DNA of 64,000 nucleotides. It comes from Paucilactobacillus hokkaidonensis JCM 18461 (GTDB lineage: Bacteria; Bacillota; Bacilli; Lactobacillales; Lactobacillaceae). Location: positions 1,054,001-1,118,000 of the forward strand of contig NZ_AP014680.1 in the NCBI RefSeq assembly GCF_000829395.1, in the 5' to 3' direction. The stretch's first letter is position 1, and the number at the start of each line of letters is the position of its first letter. This document shows, one piece after another, positions 28,591 to 38,202 of this stretch. The position numbers and the translations under genes were made by a program. Below the pieces are notes generated by a model. The model was not told where the DNA came from. It made no database searches and saw only the letters and a program-made list of their open reading frames with translations.

Positions 28591-29164
28591 GATTGCTGTC
28601 TTTGCTTCTGGGACTGGAACCAATTTTGTGGCTTTGGCGCAACACATCAAACACCACCGCCTTCCAATTCAAATAACGCATCTGATTTGCGACCAGCCCC
28701 AAGCCACCGTGATAACAAGGGCACGTGAGTTCAAAGTGCCGGTATGGGTTCACCAACTGAAAGAATTTAAAGATAAAACCGAATATGAACAGACCATTTT
28801 ACAATGCTTACAGGAAGATCAGGTCCAGTTAATTGTCTTGGCCGGTTACATGCGAATAGTGACAAATACGCTATTAAATGCCTATCCACGGGCTATTTTA
28901 AATATCCATCCGGCTTTATTGCCAGCGTTTCCTGGTCGTCATGGTATTGAAGATGCACTGTTAGCGGGCGTTAAAATTACTGGAGTGACAATTCATTATG
29001 TTGACGCCGGCGTTGACAGCGGCCCAATCATTGCACAGCAGCCAGTTAAAGTGTTACCGCATGATGATTTAGCTAGTCTAGCGAATCGAATTCATCAGGT
29101 GGAACATCAACTATATTTTGATAGTCTTTGTCAGGTATTGCAGGATAAAAAATTACTTAAATAA
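28583..29164 (+). CDS. purN: Phosphoribosylglycinamide formyltransferase
   Basis: A 193-residue 10-formyl-THF-dependent GAR transformylase. FASGTGTNF starts the protein, NIHPALLPAFPG carries the catalytic Asn and His, and AGVDSGPII the catalytic Asp. The ATG at 28583 overlaps the purM stop; upstream in-frame GTG and TTG codons have poorer spacing. Its cofactor can be supplied by Fhs, encoded 5.5 kb downstream. Confidence 0.94.
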   Translation: MIKIAVFASGTGTNFVALAQHIKHHRLPIQITHLICDQPQATVITRAREFKVPVWVHQLKEFKDKTEYEQTILQCLQEDQVQLIVLAGYMRIVTNTLLNAYPRAILNIHPALLPAFPGRHGIEDALLAGVKITGVTIHYVDAGVDSGPIIAQQPVKVLPHDDLASLANRIHQVEHQLYFDSLCQVLQDKKLLK

Positions 29165-29176
29165 AAGGGGAAAATA

Positions 29177-30712
29177 ATGAAAACAGCATTGTTAAGTGTC
29201 TCAGATAAAAGTGGTATCGTTGATTTTGCAAATGGATTAATCCAGCAAGGATTCAGAATTATCTCAACTGGTGGCACTAAAAAAGTATTGGAGACCGCTA
29301 ATATTGCGGTTAGCAGTGTTGAATCAATTACCCATTTTCCTGAAATGTTAGATGGACGCGTTAAAACATTACATCCAGCTATTCATGGCGGTTTATTAGC
29401 GAAACGAGACAACCCCGAACATATGCAAACGTTAAAGGACCATACAATTGATCCAATTGACTTAGTGGCTGTTAATTTGTATCCGTTTAAAGAAACTATT
29501 TTAAAACCAGCTGTAACTCAAGAACAAGCAGTCGAACAAATTGATATTGGTGGTCCTAGTATGCTAAGGTCAGCGGCTAAAAACTTTGCCGCTGTTTTAA
29601 CCGTGGTTGACCCTGCTGACTATCAAACTGTTTTAAATGCCTTGGAATCAAATACAGATGATGGTCGATTTAGACAACGAATGGCCTACAAAGTATTTCA
29701 ACACACGGGAGCATACGATGCACTAATTGCCCAATACTTAGGACAAACACTGGATAATGAGTTTCCAGATGAACTGACATTAACGTTCAATAAGTTACAA
29801 GCTTTGCGGTATGGTGAAAATAGCCATCAAAAAGCAGCATTTTATGCCGATTCCATTCCACCACAATTTTCAATTGCCGCCGCTAAACAGCTACATGGCA
29901 AAGAATTATCATACAACAATATTAAGGACGCCGATGCAGGCCTTAAGATGAGCGCAGAGTTTGACCAGTCGGCTGTTGTGGCGGTTAAACACATGAATCC
30001 ATGTGGTATCGGGTTAGGAGAAAATATTGAACAAGCTTGGGATCGGGCGTTTAGTGCTGATTCGACATCTATTTTCGGCGGCATTATTGTACTAAATCGT
30101 CCTGTAGATTTAGCCACGGCCGAAAAAATGCATAAGCTTTTTTTGGAAATTATCATCGCTCCTAGCTTTGAACCGCAAGCTTATGATGTTTTGGCCAAAA
30201 AGAAAAACTTACGGATACTAACAGTCGATTTTAATGCCAAACCAAAGCAGGCGCTGGAAACGGTATCCGTAATGGGTGGTGTTTTACGACAAGAACAAGA
30301 TTTAACTATTGAAACGCAAGCTGACTTTCAGGTTGTTTCAAAGCGGCAACCAACAAAACAGGAAATGAAAGCATTGGTATTTGGACAAATTGTAGCTAAA
30401 CACGTCAAAAGCAATGCAATTGTGGTAGCAACAGACAAGCAAACATTAGGAATTGGTGCCGGTCAAATGAATCGAATTGGTTCGGTTGAGATTGCGATTA
30501 AGCAAGCACAGTTAGCACCAACATATAGTGAGGCAGTTCTCGCGTCCGATGCATTTTTCCCAATGGATGATTGTGTTGAATATGCTGCTAAACACGCGAT
30601 TAAGGCCATTGTTGAACCTGGCGGTAGCATCAAGGACCAGGCCTCAATTGATAAGGCGAATGCTTTAGGAATTTCGCTGGTGTTCTCAGGACGTCGCCAT
30701 TTCCGTCATTAA
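29177..30712 (+). CDS. purH: Bifunctional AICAR transformylase/IMP cyclohydrolase
   Basis: A 511-residue enzyme for the last two steps to IMP. The N-terminal IMP cyclohydrolase domain (about 1-195) has [12 protein letters not shown] and [14 protein letters not shown]. The C-terminal AICAR transformylase has the catalytic Lys-His in AVKHMNPCG and ends in [17 protein letters not shown] precedes the ATG. It lies 12 bp after purN. Confidence 0.95.
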   Translation: MKTALLSVSDKSGIVDFANGLIQQGFRIISTGGTKKVLETANIAVSSVESITHFPEMLDGRVKTLHPAIHGGLLAKRDNPEHMQTLKDHTIDPIDLVAVNLYPFKETILKPAVTQEQAVEQIDIGGPSMLRSAAKNFAAVLTVVDPADYQTVLNALESNTDDGRFRQRMAYKVFQHTGAYDALIAQYLGQTLDNEFPDELTLTFNKLQALRYGENSHQKAAFYADSIPPQFSIAAAKQLHGKELSYNNIKDADAGLKMSAEFDQSAVVAVKHMNPCGIGLGENIEQAWDRAFSADSTSIFGGIIVLNRPVDLATAEKMHKLFLEIIIAPSFEPQAYDVLAKKKNLRILTVDFNAKPKQALETVSVMGGVLRQEQDLTIETQADFQVVSKRQPTKQEMKALVFGQIVAKHVKSNAIVVATDKQTLGIGAGQMNRIGSVEIAIKQAQLAPTYSEAVLASDAFFPMDDCVEYAAKHAIKAIVEPGGSIKDQASIDKANALGISLVFSGRRHFRH

Positions 30713-30744
30713 GATAAAAACAAGCATGGTTAGGAGCAACTAAA

Positions 30745-32004
30745 ATGGCAACTGTATTAGTGATTGGAAGTGGAGCTCGTGAACATGCCATTTGTCGGCA
30801 ATTCTTATTAAGTCCGCAAGTTTCCAATGTTTACTGTGCGCCAGGCAATATCGGCATGCAATCGGATGAAATTACATGTGTTGCAATCGATGAATTAAAT
30901 TTCGTCGCTTTAATTAATTTTGCCCAGGTTAATAAAATTGATTTAACGTTTGTGGGGCCAGAATTACCCTTACAGCAAGGAATTGTAGATGCATTCAAAC
31001 AAGCAAAACTGACTATCTTCGGTCCAGCTAAACGTGCTGCGGCACTAGAGGGATCCAAAAAGTTTGCTAAAAAAATAATGGAACAAGCGGGGGTGCCAAC
31101 TGCTACTTACCAAAGTTTTAAAACTGAGAAGTCTGCATTAACAGCTTTAAAAACAGCAACTTTTCCAATTGTTATTAAGGCTAATGGATTAGCGGCAGGT
31201 AAAGGAGTAGTCGTTGCATCAGATTTAAAAGAGGCAAATATGGCTGTCCATCAGATGCTCGGTAGTCATCAATTCAACACCCAAGAAATTATTATTGAAG
31301 AATTTCTCCAAGGACAGGAGTTTTCTTTGATGGCGTTTGTTAGTGGTAGACAAATTGTTCCAATGCCGTTATCCCAAGATCATAAAGCGGCCTTTGATGG
31401 TGATCAGGGTCCTAATACCGGCGGCATGGGAGCGTACAGCCCAGTACCCCAGATAGCAACGACACAAGCAAATCAAATGCAAGCACAGATATTGCAACCA
31501 GTTGTTGACGTAATGGCTGACAATGGTTATCCATTCACTGGAATTTTATACGCTGGTTTAATGATGACTAAAGATGGAGTTAAGGTCATTGAATTTAATG
31601 TCCGACTGGGAGATCCTGAAACCAGTGTTGTGTTGCCACAATTAAAAAGCGATTTTTATCAGTTAGTAATGGATCTATTGCAGCACCATAAAAGCCACGT
31701 AGAGTGGCAAACTAATACTAGTTTCATCGGGGTTGTGGTTGCCGCTGAAGGCTATCCAGTTAAAACTGGTCATGGCGATAAATTGACGACCTTTGAGTCC
31801 TTACCAGCTAATATAACGTGTGATTTTGCTGGAGTTAGTTCCAATGAGCACGAATTAGTAAGTCATGGTGGTCGAATCTTGTGTTTAGTCACGCATGCTA
31901 AGTCACTAGTAACAGCGCAAACTAAGTTATACCAATGGTTGGATCAACAACAATTAACAGGACTACGGTATCGACATGATATCGGAATGAAAGCACGACA
32001 GTAA
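30745..32004 (+). CDS. purD: Phosphoribosylamine-glycine ligase
   Basis: A 419-residue ATP-grasp ligase (GAR synthetase). The start VLVIGSGAREHAI, KANGLAAGKGVVVA, DHKAAFDGDQGPNTGGMGAYSP and FNVRLGDPETSVVLPQL are family signatures. It is the last gene of the cluster. purB is absent from this window, so the SAICAR-to-AICAR step must be encoded elsewhere. No clear intrinsic terminator follows. Confidence 0.95.
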   Translation: MATVLVIGSGAREHAICRQFLLSPQVSNVYCAPGNIGMQSDEITCVAIDELNFVALINFAQVNKIDLTFVGPELPLQQGIVDAFKQAKLTIFGPAKRAAALEGSKKFAKKIMEQAGVPTATYQSFKTEKSALTALKTATFPIVIKANGLAAGKGVVVASDLKEANMAVHQMLGSHQFNTQEIIIEEFLQGQEFSLMAFVSGRQIVPMPLSQDHKAAFDGDQGPNTGGMGAYSPVPQIATTQANQMQAQILQPVVDVMADNGYPFTGILYAGLMMTKDGVKVIEFNVRLGDPETSVVLPQLKSDFYQLVMDLLQHHKSHVEWQTNTSFIGVVVAAEGYPVKTGHGDKLTTFESLPANITCDFAGVSSNEHELVSHGGRILCLVTHAKSLVTAQTKLYQWLDQQQLTGLRYRHDIGMKARQ

Positions 32005-32086
32005 AAAGATGCAGCTGTGGCCACTCAATTTAAAAGCTTATAAAATCATTTAGAATAATCTGGACTACTCATAAGTACCAGAATTT

Positions 32087-32095
32087 TGGTATACT
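32087..32095 (+). promoter_or_regulatory. Extended -10 promoter of the FAD oxidoreductase gene
   Basis: TGGTATACT gives an extended -10 (TATACT, 32090-32095) without a clear -35. It lies 28 bp before the TTG start, in the 119-bp gap after purD. Confidence 0.5.
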
Positions 32096-32123
32096 AATCA
32101 TGTTGTAAAAAGGAGAATCCTAG

Positions 32124-33233
32124 TTGACAAAAATTGCGATTATAGGTGGCGGAATTGTTGGTGCGACCGCTGCGTTTTATCTTGTACAAACAAAAGACAA
32201 CCAAGTCACTGTGTTTGATGAGCCACATGGCCAGGCAACCAGGGCTGCAGCTGGCATTATTTCGCCATGGCTGTCAAAGCGACGTAATCAAAAATGGTAT
32301 CGACTTGCCAATGCCGGTACGCAATTGTATCCGCAATTAGTAATAGATGCACAACTAGATCAGCGTGCCTATCATGAAGTGGGTACATTGATAACTAGAA
32401 AAACAGACGTCAAATTAGATGAGCTATGGCAATTAGCACAAGCAAGACTGCAATCTGCGCCACAAATGAAAAATATTGTGCGTTGGTCGCCACAAAAAAT
32501 TAATGCTGAATTACCCTTTTTTAAACCGGACATATTTGCTGGCGGAGTATTTGTGACTGGCGGAGCTAGAGTTGATGGCAAGCAACTGGTAAATCAGTTA
32601 TTAAGGCATGCAAATGTGCAGTTAGTAAAACAACATGCCCAAATTAAACGACAACAAACCCAAATATTGGTTAATCAGCAACCATTCGATCAAATTATAA
32701 TTGCAGGTGGTGCGAGAGCCCCTGAGTTAGTGCAACAATTAGGCTTTAATCTGTTAGTACGGCCACAAAAAGGACAATTGATCGAGCTTGCTGATAATGA
32801 TTTAGCTATTACGGGTAATATGCCGGTAGTTATGCCAGAAGGTGAACGTGATATCATTCCAGTTGGGAAGCATCAGTTGATGATTGGTGCAACCCATGAA
32901 AATGATCAAGGATTCGATTTAACTGCGTCCACTCAAGTGATTAACGATCTACTTAAAAGTGGCCAATCAGTAATTACAGGGCTCACGGAGTCAATGATTA
33001 CCAATGTTCGAGTCGGGACGCGAGCTTACACAGATGATTTTGCACCGTTCTTTGGTCAACTACCAGCATTAAAAAATGTTTGGATTGCAAGTGGATTAGG
33101 ATCTTCAGGCTTGACGACTGGTCCAATCATTGCCAAATTAATGGCCCAGTCAATCAATGGCGAGAATGTTGATCTGACACCGTTCACATTGCCAGTTACC
33201 AATTATCTATCTTCAATTGATCGTAAGGCTTGA
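32124..33233 (+). CDS. FAD-dependent oxidoreductase of the DAO (DadA/ThiO) family
   Basis: A 369-residue flavoprotein. The N-terminal dinucleotide fold IAIIGGGIVGATAAFYL is followed by VFDE at the end of strand 2, and ASGLGSSGLTTGP near the C-terminus fits the FAD-pyrophosphate segment of the D-amino-acid oxidase family. The substrate (glycine, sarcosine or a D-amino acid) cannot be told. It starts at TTG, 5-8 bases after AAAGGAG. Its last 31 bp overlap the end of the convergent RNase H-like gene, so the two stops lie inside each other's genes. Confidence 0.85.
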   Translation: MTKIAIIGGGIVGATAAFYLVQTKDNQVTVFDEPHGQATRAAAGIISPWLSKRRNQKWYRLANAGTQLYPQLVIDAQLDQRAYHEVGTLITRKTDVKLDELWQLAQARLQSAPQMKNIVRWSPQKINAELPFFKPDIFAGGVFVTGGARVDGKQLVNQLLRHANVQLVKQHAQIKRQQTQILVNQQPFDQIIIAGGARAPELVQQLGFNLLVRPQKGQLIELADNDLAITGNMPVVMPEGERDIIPVGKHQLMIGATHENDQGFDLTASTQVINDLLKSGQSVITGLTESMITNVRVGTRAYTDDFAPFFGQLPALKNVWIASGLGSSGLTTGPIIAKLMAQSINGENVDLTPFTLPVTNYLSSIDRKA

Positions 33234-33598
33234 TTAGCCAATTGATGGGCACCTTGATTTTGTTTCTCAGGCAGCCAACGAGTTACTACTAGTGAAAAAT
33301 AATTTAAATAATTACTTAATTGCTGGAATTGTTCATTAAAATTTTTACTATGATTTTTACCAATTGAATCACTAACTAGGCGACTATCAGTATAAAAAAG
33401 AACAGTTTCGCTAGCATCAAAGTGGTTAATTAAATAATTGAATCCCATGATAGCAGCACTGAATTCTCCTTCATGGTTTGTCGCCGTGGCTAAACTTTGT
33501 TTTAATTGAATTTGTTGCTGGTCATGGATAATTAATACTCCTAAACCAGTTGGACCAGGATTTCCTAATGTAGCTGCATCTGTAAATAGTCTCAGCAT
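33203..33598 (-). CDS. RNase HI-like protein
   Basis: A 131-residue RNase H-fold protein related to the Gram-positive YpeP/RnhA-like group. The first three acidic residues are present: Asp7 in FTDAA, Glu45 in HEGEFSA and Asp71 in YTDSRLV. The fourth, normally the Asp of an AD-x-LA motif, is His118 in GAHQLA. In E. coli RNase HI this position is the most tolerant of the four, so activity on RNA/DNA hybrids remains possible. It overlaps the oxidoreductase gene tail to tail and is divergent from ebsA across only 31 bp. Confidence 0.82.
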   Translation of the reverse strand: MLRLFTDAATLGNPGPTGLGVLIIHDQQQIQLKQSLATATNHEGEFSAAIMGFNYLINHFDASETVLFYTDSRLVSDSIGKNHSKNFNEQFQQLSNYLNYFSLVVTRWLPEKQNQGAHQLANQALRSIEDR

Positions 33599-33629
33599 TT
33601 GATTACCTCTTAATCTTAAAGGAGTTTTT

Positions 33630-34019
33630 ATGATGGAAGAAGAACAACAACGTTATTTTTATCAACCTAATCCCGTTAGCGCAATTATTAGTTGGTGCTG
33701 GACGATTTTAATTTTATTATTGGGTATTATTGTGTGGCTCGAGTTTACTCATTTCCAATGGATCACCGCTGCTTTATTCATCGTTTTCATAGTATTAGCT
33801 TTTCTGCAAATCCAGCGGCGGACATTGTTAATGACACCCAAAGCATTAGTATTTAATCGAATGTTACAACAACGCTATTTAGTAATTCCTCGCGAAATGG
33901 TGCATCAACTTAGATTTACAAAGCGCACGCTGCAGTTAACCGTAAATGGGCAAACAATGTATTTTTCGTTTACCCCAAGTACGCTAGCAATTATTAAACA
34001 GCAATTATCGAATAATTAA
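33630..34019 (+). CDS. EbsA-family membrane protein
   Basis: A 129-residue protein with two membrane segments: about residues 20-40 (SWCWTILILLLGIIVWL) and 45-62. A cytoplasmic PH-like domain follows. By composition and by its place beside an RNase H-like gene it resembles EbsA of enterococci and lactobacilli, a small protein annotated as pore-forming with no established biochemical role. AAAGGAG lies 6 bases before the ATG. It probably begins a run of closely spaced genes (fhs, lspA, rluD, carA-like, carB-like). Its promoter must lie within the divergent gene. Confidence 0.65.
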   Translation: MMEEEQQRYFYQPNPVSAIISWCWTILILLLGIIVWLEFTHFQWITAALFIVFIVLAFLQIQRRTLLMTPKALVFNRMLQQRYLVIPREMVHQLRFTKRTLQLTVNGQTMYFSFTPSTLAIIKQQLSNN

Positions 34020-34044
34020 ATTTTAAAGAATCGAGTTGGACATA

Positions 34045-35706
34045 ATGACAGATTTGGAAATAGCACAAGCAGCTACGTTGAATCCAATCACCAAAATTGC
34101 CGCTAAAATTGGGCTAGATGAAGATTCCATTGATCAGTATGGCAAGTATAAAGCAAAAATTAACTCAGTCAATATGGGCAAAAAGCTCCCAGACAACCAC
34201 AAGTTGGTTCTAGTAACTTCTATTAATCCTACTCCTGCAGGTGAGGGTAAATCAACGGTACTAGTTGGATTAGGGGATGCATTAACAAAACTTAACCATA
34301 AAACAATTATTGCGATGCGTGAACCTTCAATGGGCCCAGTAATGGGGATGAAGGGTGGAGCAACTGGCGGTGGCTACAGCCAGGTTGTCCCAATGGAAGA
34401 CATCAATTTACACTTTACTGGTGATATTCATGCTTTAACAAGTGCTAATAATACGTTGGCCGCCTTAATTGATAATTATATCTTACATGACAATCAACTT
34501 GATTTAGATCCACGTCGAATTATTTGGAAACGTGTCTTAGACATTAATGACCGGGCATTACGACAGACAATTACGGGGATGGGTGGTATTTCTCAAGGAA
34601 TTGTCAGAGAAACTGGGTTCGAGATTACGGCGGCCTCTGAATTAATGGCCGTTTTGTGCTTAGCTACTGATTTAGCGGATCTAAAAATCAGAATTAGTAA
34701 AATTGTGGTCGGTTATACGACGGACAAACAACCAGTAACAGTAGGACAATTACATTTTGAAGATGCAATCACAATTCTACTAAAAGAAGCGCTTAAACCT
34801 AATTTAGTGCAGACTTTAGCACACACACCAACGATTATTCATGGGGGGCCATTTGCCAATATTGCTCATGGCTGTAACAGCGTGATTGCCACCAAAACAG
34901 CCTTACAACTTGCTGACTATACAGTAACCGAAGCTGGATTCGGAGCCGATTTAGGAGCTGAGAAATTTTTAGATATTAAGCGCCCAATTTTAGGGAAAAC
35001 TCCGGATGCAATTGTGGTTGTTGCAACTGTCCGTGCGTTAAAATACAATGGTGGGCAGTCATTGGATCAACTGAAAAACGAAGACTTAGCGGCATTACAA
35101 ACTGGATTTGCTAACTTACAGCGCCATCTTGATAATATGAACCGCTATGGGATTCCATTGGTTGTTTCAATTAATCATTTTGTTAGTGATACATCGGCCG
35201 AATTGGAATTGTTAAAAAACTATTGTGAAACACAGGGGATTACTGCAGTCATAACAGATAGCTGGGCGCAGGGTGGAAATGGGACGACAGATCTTGCACG
35301 TGCTGTTGTCACAGCAACCGACCAGCCAGCTAATTTCAAGCCACTTTACGATAATCAGGCTTCAATCGCTGAAAAAATCGAACAGATTGTCACCAATATT
35401 TATGGTGGTAAAGAAGTTACTTTTAGCAAAAAAGCAATTCGTCAAATGAAGCAATTTACAGCATTTGGCTGGGATAACTTACCGATTTGCATTGCCAAGA
35501 CGCAATACTCTTTTTCTGATGATCCTCATCTACTTGGAGCACCAAAAGATTTTACATTGCACATTCGTGAGTTTATTCCTAAAATGGGAGCTGGGTTTAT
35601 TGTTGCCTTAGCTGGTAATATTCTTACAATGCCTGGATTACCAAAAAAACCGGCTGCGCTAAATATGCATATTGATGCAGATGGCAAAGTAACTGGCTTG
35701 TTTTAG
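34045..35706 (+). CDS. fhs: Formate-tetrahydrofolate ligase
   Basis: A 553-residue ATP-dependent enzyme making 10-formyl-THF from formate and THF. The phosphate loop [15 protein letters not shown], the [24 protein letters not shown] segment and [10 protein letters not shown] are characteristic. The ATG at 34045 is preferred over the TTG at 34036, which has no spacing for a ribosome binding site. Its product feeds PurN and PurH, encoded a few kilobases upstream. It lies 25 bp after ebsA and 24 bp before lspA. Confidence 0.94.
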   Translation: MTDLEIAQAATLNPITKIAAKIGLDEDSIDQYGKYKAKINSVNMGKKLPDNHKLVLVTSINPTPAGEGKSTVLVGLGDALTKLNHKTIIAMREPSMGPVMGMKGGATGGGYSQVVPMEDINLHFTGDIHALTSANNTLAALIDNYILHDNQLDLDPRRIIWKRVLDINDRALRQTITGMGGISQGIVRETGFEITAASELMAVLCLATDLADLKIRISKIVVGYTTDKQPVTVGQLHFEDAITILLKEALKPNLVQTLAHTPTIIHGGPFANIAHGCNSVIATKTALQLADYTVTEAGFGADLGAEKFLDIKRPILGKTPDAIVVVATVRALKYNGGQSLDQLKNEDLAALQTGFANLQRHLDNMNRYGIPLVVSINHFVSDTSAELELLKNYCETQGITAVITDSWAQGGNGTTDLARAVVTATDQPANFKPLYDNQASIAEKIEQIVTNIYGGKEVTFSKKAIRQMKQFTAFGWDNLPICIAKTQYSFSDDPHLLGAPKDFTLHIREFIPKMGAGFIVALAGNILTMPGLPKKPAALNMHIDADGKVTGLF

Positions 35707-35730
35707 TAATTGACTTAGTGGAGGAGTACC

Positions 35731-36183
35731 ATGCCGTATTATTTAGCATTAATGATTGTTTTAGTTTTAAGCGATCAAATTTTAAAGCATTGGATTACCG
35801 TGCACATAGCATTAGATGCAGTTAGTCGGTTAGTTCCTAGTGTATTATCACTAACTAATTTACGTAATAGTGGAGCTGCCTGGAGTATCTTAGAGGGGCA
35901 ACAATGGTTTTTTACCATCATTTCGTTACTTGCTGTCGGTTTTGTTGGTTATTATTTATGGCGTTTTAGACATTCCTTTTGGTATGCATTACCACTAACG
36001 TTTATTTTGGCCGGAACATTTGGTAATTTTATTGATCGACTGCGGTTCGGCTATGTCGTTGATATGTTTCAGCTAGATTTTATTAATTTTCCAATTTTTA
36101 ATTTGGCTGACACTTTTTTGACAATTGGCGTGCTAGTTTTAATTGTTGTCATTTGGCGAGAAGGAGAACACGAAAATGCCTGA
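35731..36183 (+). CDS. lspA: Lipoprotein signal peptidase (signal peptidase II)
   Basis: A 150-residue integral membrane aspartyl protease with four membrane segments that removes signal peptides of prolipoproteins. NLRNSGAAWSIL, the first catalytic Asp region GNFIDRLRFGYVVDM and the second in FNLADTFLTIG are intact. GGAGGAG precedes the ATG. The rluD-family gene starts within its last codons, the usual lspA-rluD coupling in Firmicutes. Confidence 0.95.
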   Translation: MPYYLALMIVLVLSDQILKHWITVHIALDAVSRLVPSVLSLTNLRNSGAAWSILEGQQWFFTIISLLAVGFVGYYLWRFRHSFWYALPLTFILAGTFGNFIDRLRFGYVVDMFQLDFINFPIFNLADTFLTIGVLVLIVVIWREGEHENA

Positions 36184-37096
36184 AGCATTAGAAATTACTA
36201 TTAAAATTGAATCGCAATGTGGCCGCATTGATAAAATATTAAGTGCACAACTACCACAATTTTCGCGTTCTCAAATTCAAAAATGGATCACTGCAGGGAC
36301 CATCAATGTCAACGGACATCACGTAAAGGCCAAAGACCAATTGGTGATTGGTGACGTTGTAGTCATCAAACCGACGGAGCCAAAAAAGTTGAGCTTAGCT
36401 CCTGAAAATATTCCATTAGATATCGTTTACGAGGACGCTGATGTGATTGTGGTTAATAAACCGCAAGGAATGGTTGTTCATCCATCAGTTGGGCATCCTG
36501 ATCATACACTAGTAAATGCATTGTTATACCATAGCCCGCTATCAACCATTAATGGTGAATTTCGGCCGGGCATCGTTCACCGAATTGATAAAGATACATC
36601 TGGGTTATTGATGGTGGCCAAAAACGATCAAGCGCATAGAAGCTTAGCGGCACAATTAAAAAATAAAACGAATAAAAGAGAATATGTAGCATTAGTTCAT
36701 GGTCAAATTAAAGAAAATGGTGGCGTCATTGATGCACCAATTGGCCGGTCGCCTTCTAATCGGCAAAAACAAGCAATTGTAGCTGATGGGCGGCATGCTG
36801 TTACCCACTTTAGTGTGTTAAAGCGATATCAACACTACACTTTGATTAGTTGCCGATTAGAGACTGGCAGAACACATCAAATAAGAGTTCACATGCAATA
36901 CATTAACCATCCTGTTGCTGGTGATCCATTATATGGTCCACATAAAACGCTTGCTGGGAATGGTCAATATCTGCACGCACGCGTATTAGGGTTTAAACAT
37001 CCCGTTACGGGTGAAGAAATGACGTTTGAAGCACCGTTACCCCAAAATTTTAAGGATATATTGACACACCTAGATAATACAGATGCACTAGGTTAA
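36176..37096 (+). CDS. rluD: RluA/RluD-family pseudouridine synthase
   Basis: A 306-residue enzyme that isomerises uridine to pseudouridine in rRNA, equivalent to B. subtilis YlyB. An N-terminal S4 RNA-binding domain (about 12-75) precedes the catalytic domain, with the nucleophile Asp in GIVHRIDKDTSGLL and a CRLETGRTHQIRVH segment. The ATG at 36176 follows AAGGAGAA and overlaps the lspA stop by 8 bp. In many lactobacilli pyrR and the pyrimidine operon come next; here the CarAB-like pair follows after 27 bp. Confidence 0.9.
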   Translation: MPEALEITIKIESQCGRIDKILSAQLPQFSRSQIQKWITAGTINVNGHHVKAKDQLVIGDVVVIKPTEPKKLSLAPENIPLDIVYEDADVIVVNKPQGMVVHPSVGHPDHTLVNALLYHSPLSTINGEFRPGIVHRIDKDTSGLLMVAKNDQAHRSLAAQLKNKTNKREYVALVHGQIKENGGVIDAPIGRSPSNRQKQAIVADGRHAVTHFSVLKRYQHYTLISCRLETGRTHQIRVHMQYINHPVAGDPLYGPHKTLAGNGQYLHARVLGFKHPVTGEEMTFEAPLPQNFKDILTHLDNTDALG

Positions 37097-37123
37097 ATCA
37101 ATAAGCATAAAGAAGGCATTTAC

Positions 37124-38200
37124 ATGACTGCACGCTATTTAATATTAGAAGATGGTTCAACGTATCGCGGTGAAGGCTTTGGTGCACCAGCTATTACGAC
37201 TGGTGAATTAGTGTTTAATACTAGTATGACTGGATATCAAGAAATTATCACAGATCAAATTTATCACAACCAAATTGTGATTTTTACGCAACCCAATATT
37301 GGTAGTTCAGGCATTAATCAGGCAAATTATGAATCAATTTTGCCCTCCATTAAGGGTGTCATCGTTCGTGAATTGGCTGATGTTTCCACCAATCGGATCA
37401 GTCGGCTTTCGTTAGACCAATATCTTAAACAAATGAATATTCCAGGAATAACTGGAATTGATACTAGAGCCGTGGTACGAAAACTGCGACAAAGTGGAAC
37501 TACATTGAAGGCGAGCATTGTGCCAGAGGCAGATGAACATGCCTTTGATCAGCTAAATGCTACTGTCCTGACTAATCATCAGGTTGCACAGGTAGCTGCG
37601 CCAAAACCGTATCCCAATCCTGGAATTGGGACCAGTGTGGTGGTGATTGACTTTGGACTAAAGCATGGTATTTTACGTGAATTGAGTAAGCGTGATTGTA
37701 ATGTAACCGTTTTACCTTATACTGCGAGTGCAGAAGATATTTTACGATTGGATCCGGACGGAGTTATTTTATCGACGGGACCTGGAAGTCCATACGACTT
37801 GGATAAATCTGTGATTGAAATGATCCAATTAATTCAAACCCAAATTCCATTATTTGCAATTGGACTAGGTCATGAATTATTTGCAATTGCCAATCAAGCC
37901 CAGATTGTTAAATTACCGGCTGAACATCATGGAATGAATCATCCGATTAGAGAAGTTGTAACCACTCACATCATTTATGCATCGCAAGGGCAAGGATATG
38001 CAATTGATCGTCAATCTGTTGATCGTCGTAGATTATTTATTACACACGTCGATTTATTAAATGATACTGTCCAAGGATTACGTCATCGTAGTTATCCAGC
38101 ATTTTCAGTTCAATTTTTCCCTGATGGGGCACCTGGTCCTGATGAAGCTAATGGCCTATTTGATGAATTCATGGAAACTATGCATAGTCGGGAGGTTTGA
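37124..38200 (+). CDS. CarA-like protein lacking the glutaminase triad
   Basis: A 358-residue, full-length homologue of the carbamoyl-phosphate synthase small subunit. The N-terminal half is well kept (FNTSMTGYQEIITD, GITGIDTRAVVRKLR) and so is the fold of the class I amidotransferase half. The active site is gone. GICLGHQ reads AIGLGHE, putting Gly247 at the nucleophile Cys and Glu251 at the Gln. SQNHGY reads SQGQGY (Gly289, Gln290). VQYHPE reads VQFFPD, putting Phe332 at the catalytic His and Asp334 at the Glu. Glutamine hydrolysis should be impossible. The frame is unbroken with a good ribosome binding site, so this looks like a maintained pseudoenzyme, not a decaying gene. Gene symbol withheld because the function is unlikely to be that of CarA. 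Confidence 0.85.
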   Translation: MTARYLILEDGSTYRGEGFGAPAITTGELVFNTSMTGYQEIITDQIYHNQIVIFTQPNIGSSGINQANYESILPSIKGVIVRELADVSTNRISRLSLDQYLKQMNIPGITGIDTRAVVRKLRQSGTTLKASIVPEADEHAFDQLNATVLTNHQVAQVAAPKPYPNPGIGTSVVVIDFGLKHGILRELSKRDCNVTVLPYTASAEDILRLDPDGVILSTGPGSPYDLDKSVIEMIQLIQTQIPLFAIGLGHELFAIANQAQIVKLPAEHHGMNHPIREVVTTHIIYASQGQGYAIDRQSVDRRRLFITHVDLLNDTVQGLRHRSYPAFSVQFFPDGAPGPDEANGLFDEFMETMHSREV

Positions 38201-38202
38201 TC

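Noticed and set aside
37097-37123. PyrR-binding attenuator before the carA-like gene
   Set aside because: The 27-bp gap after rluD cannot hold one.
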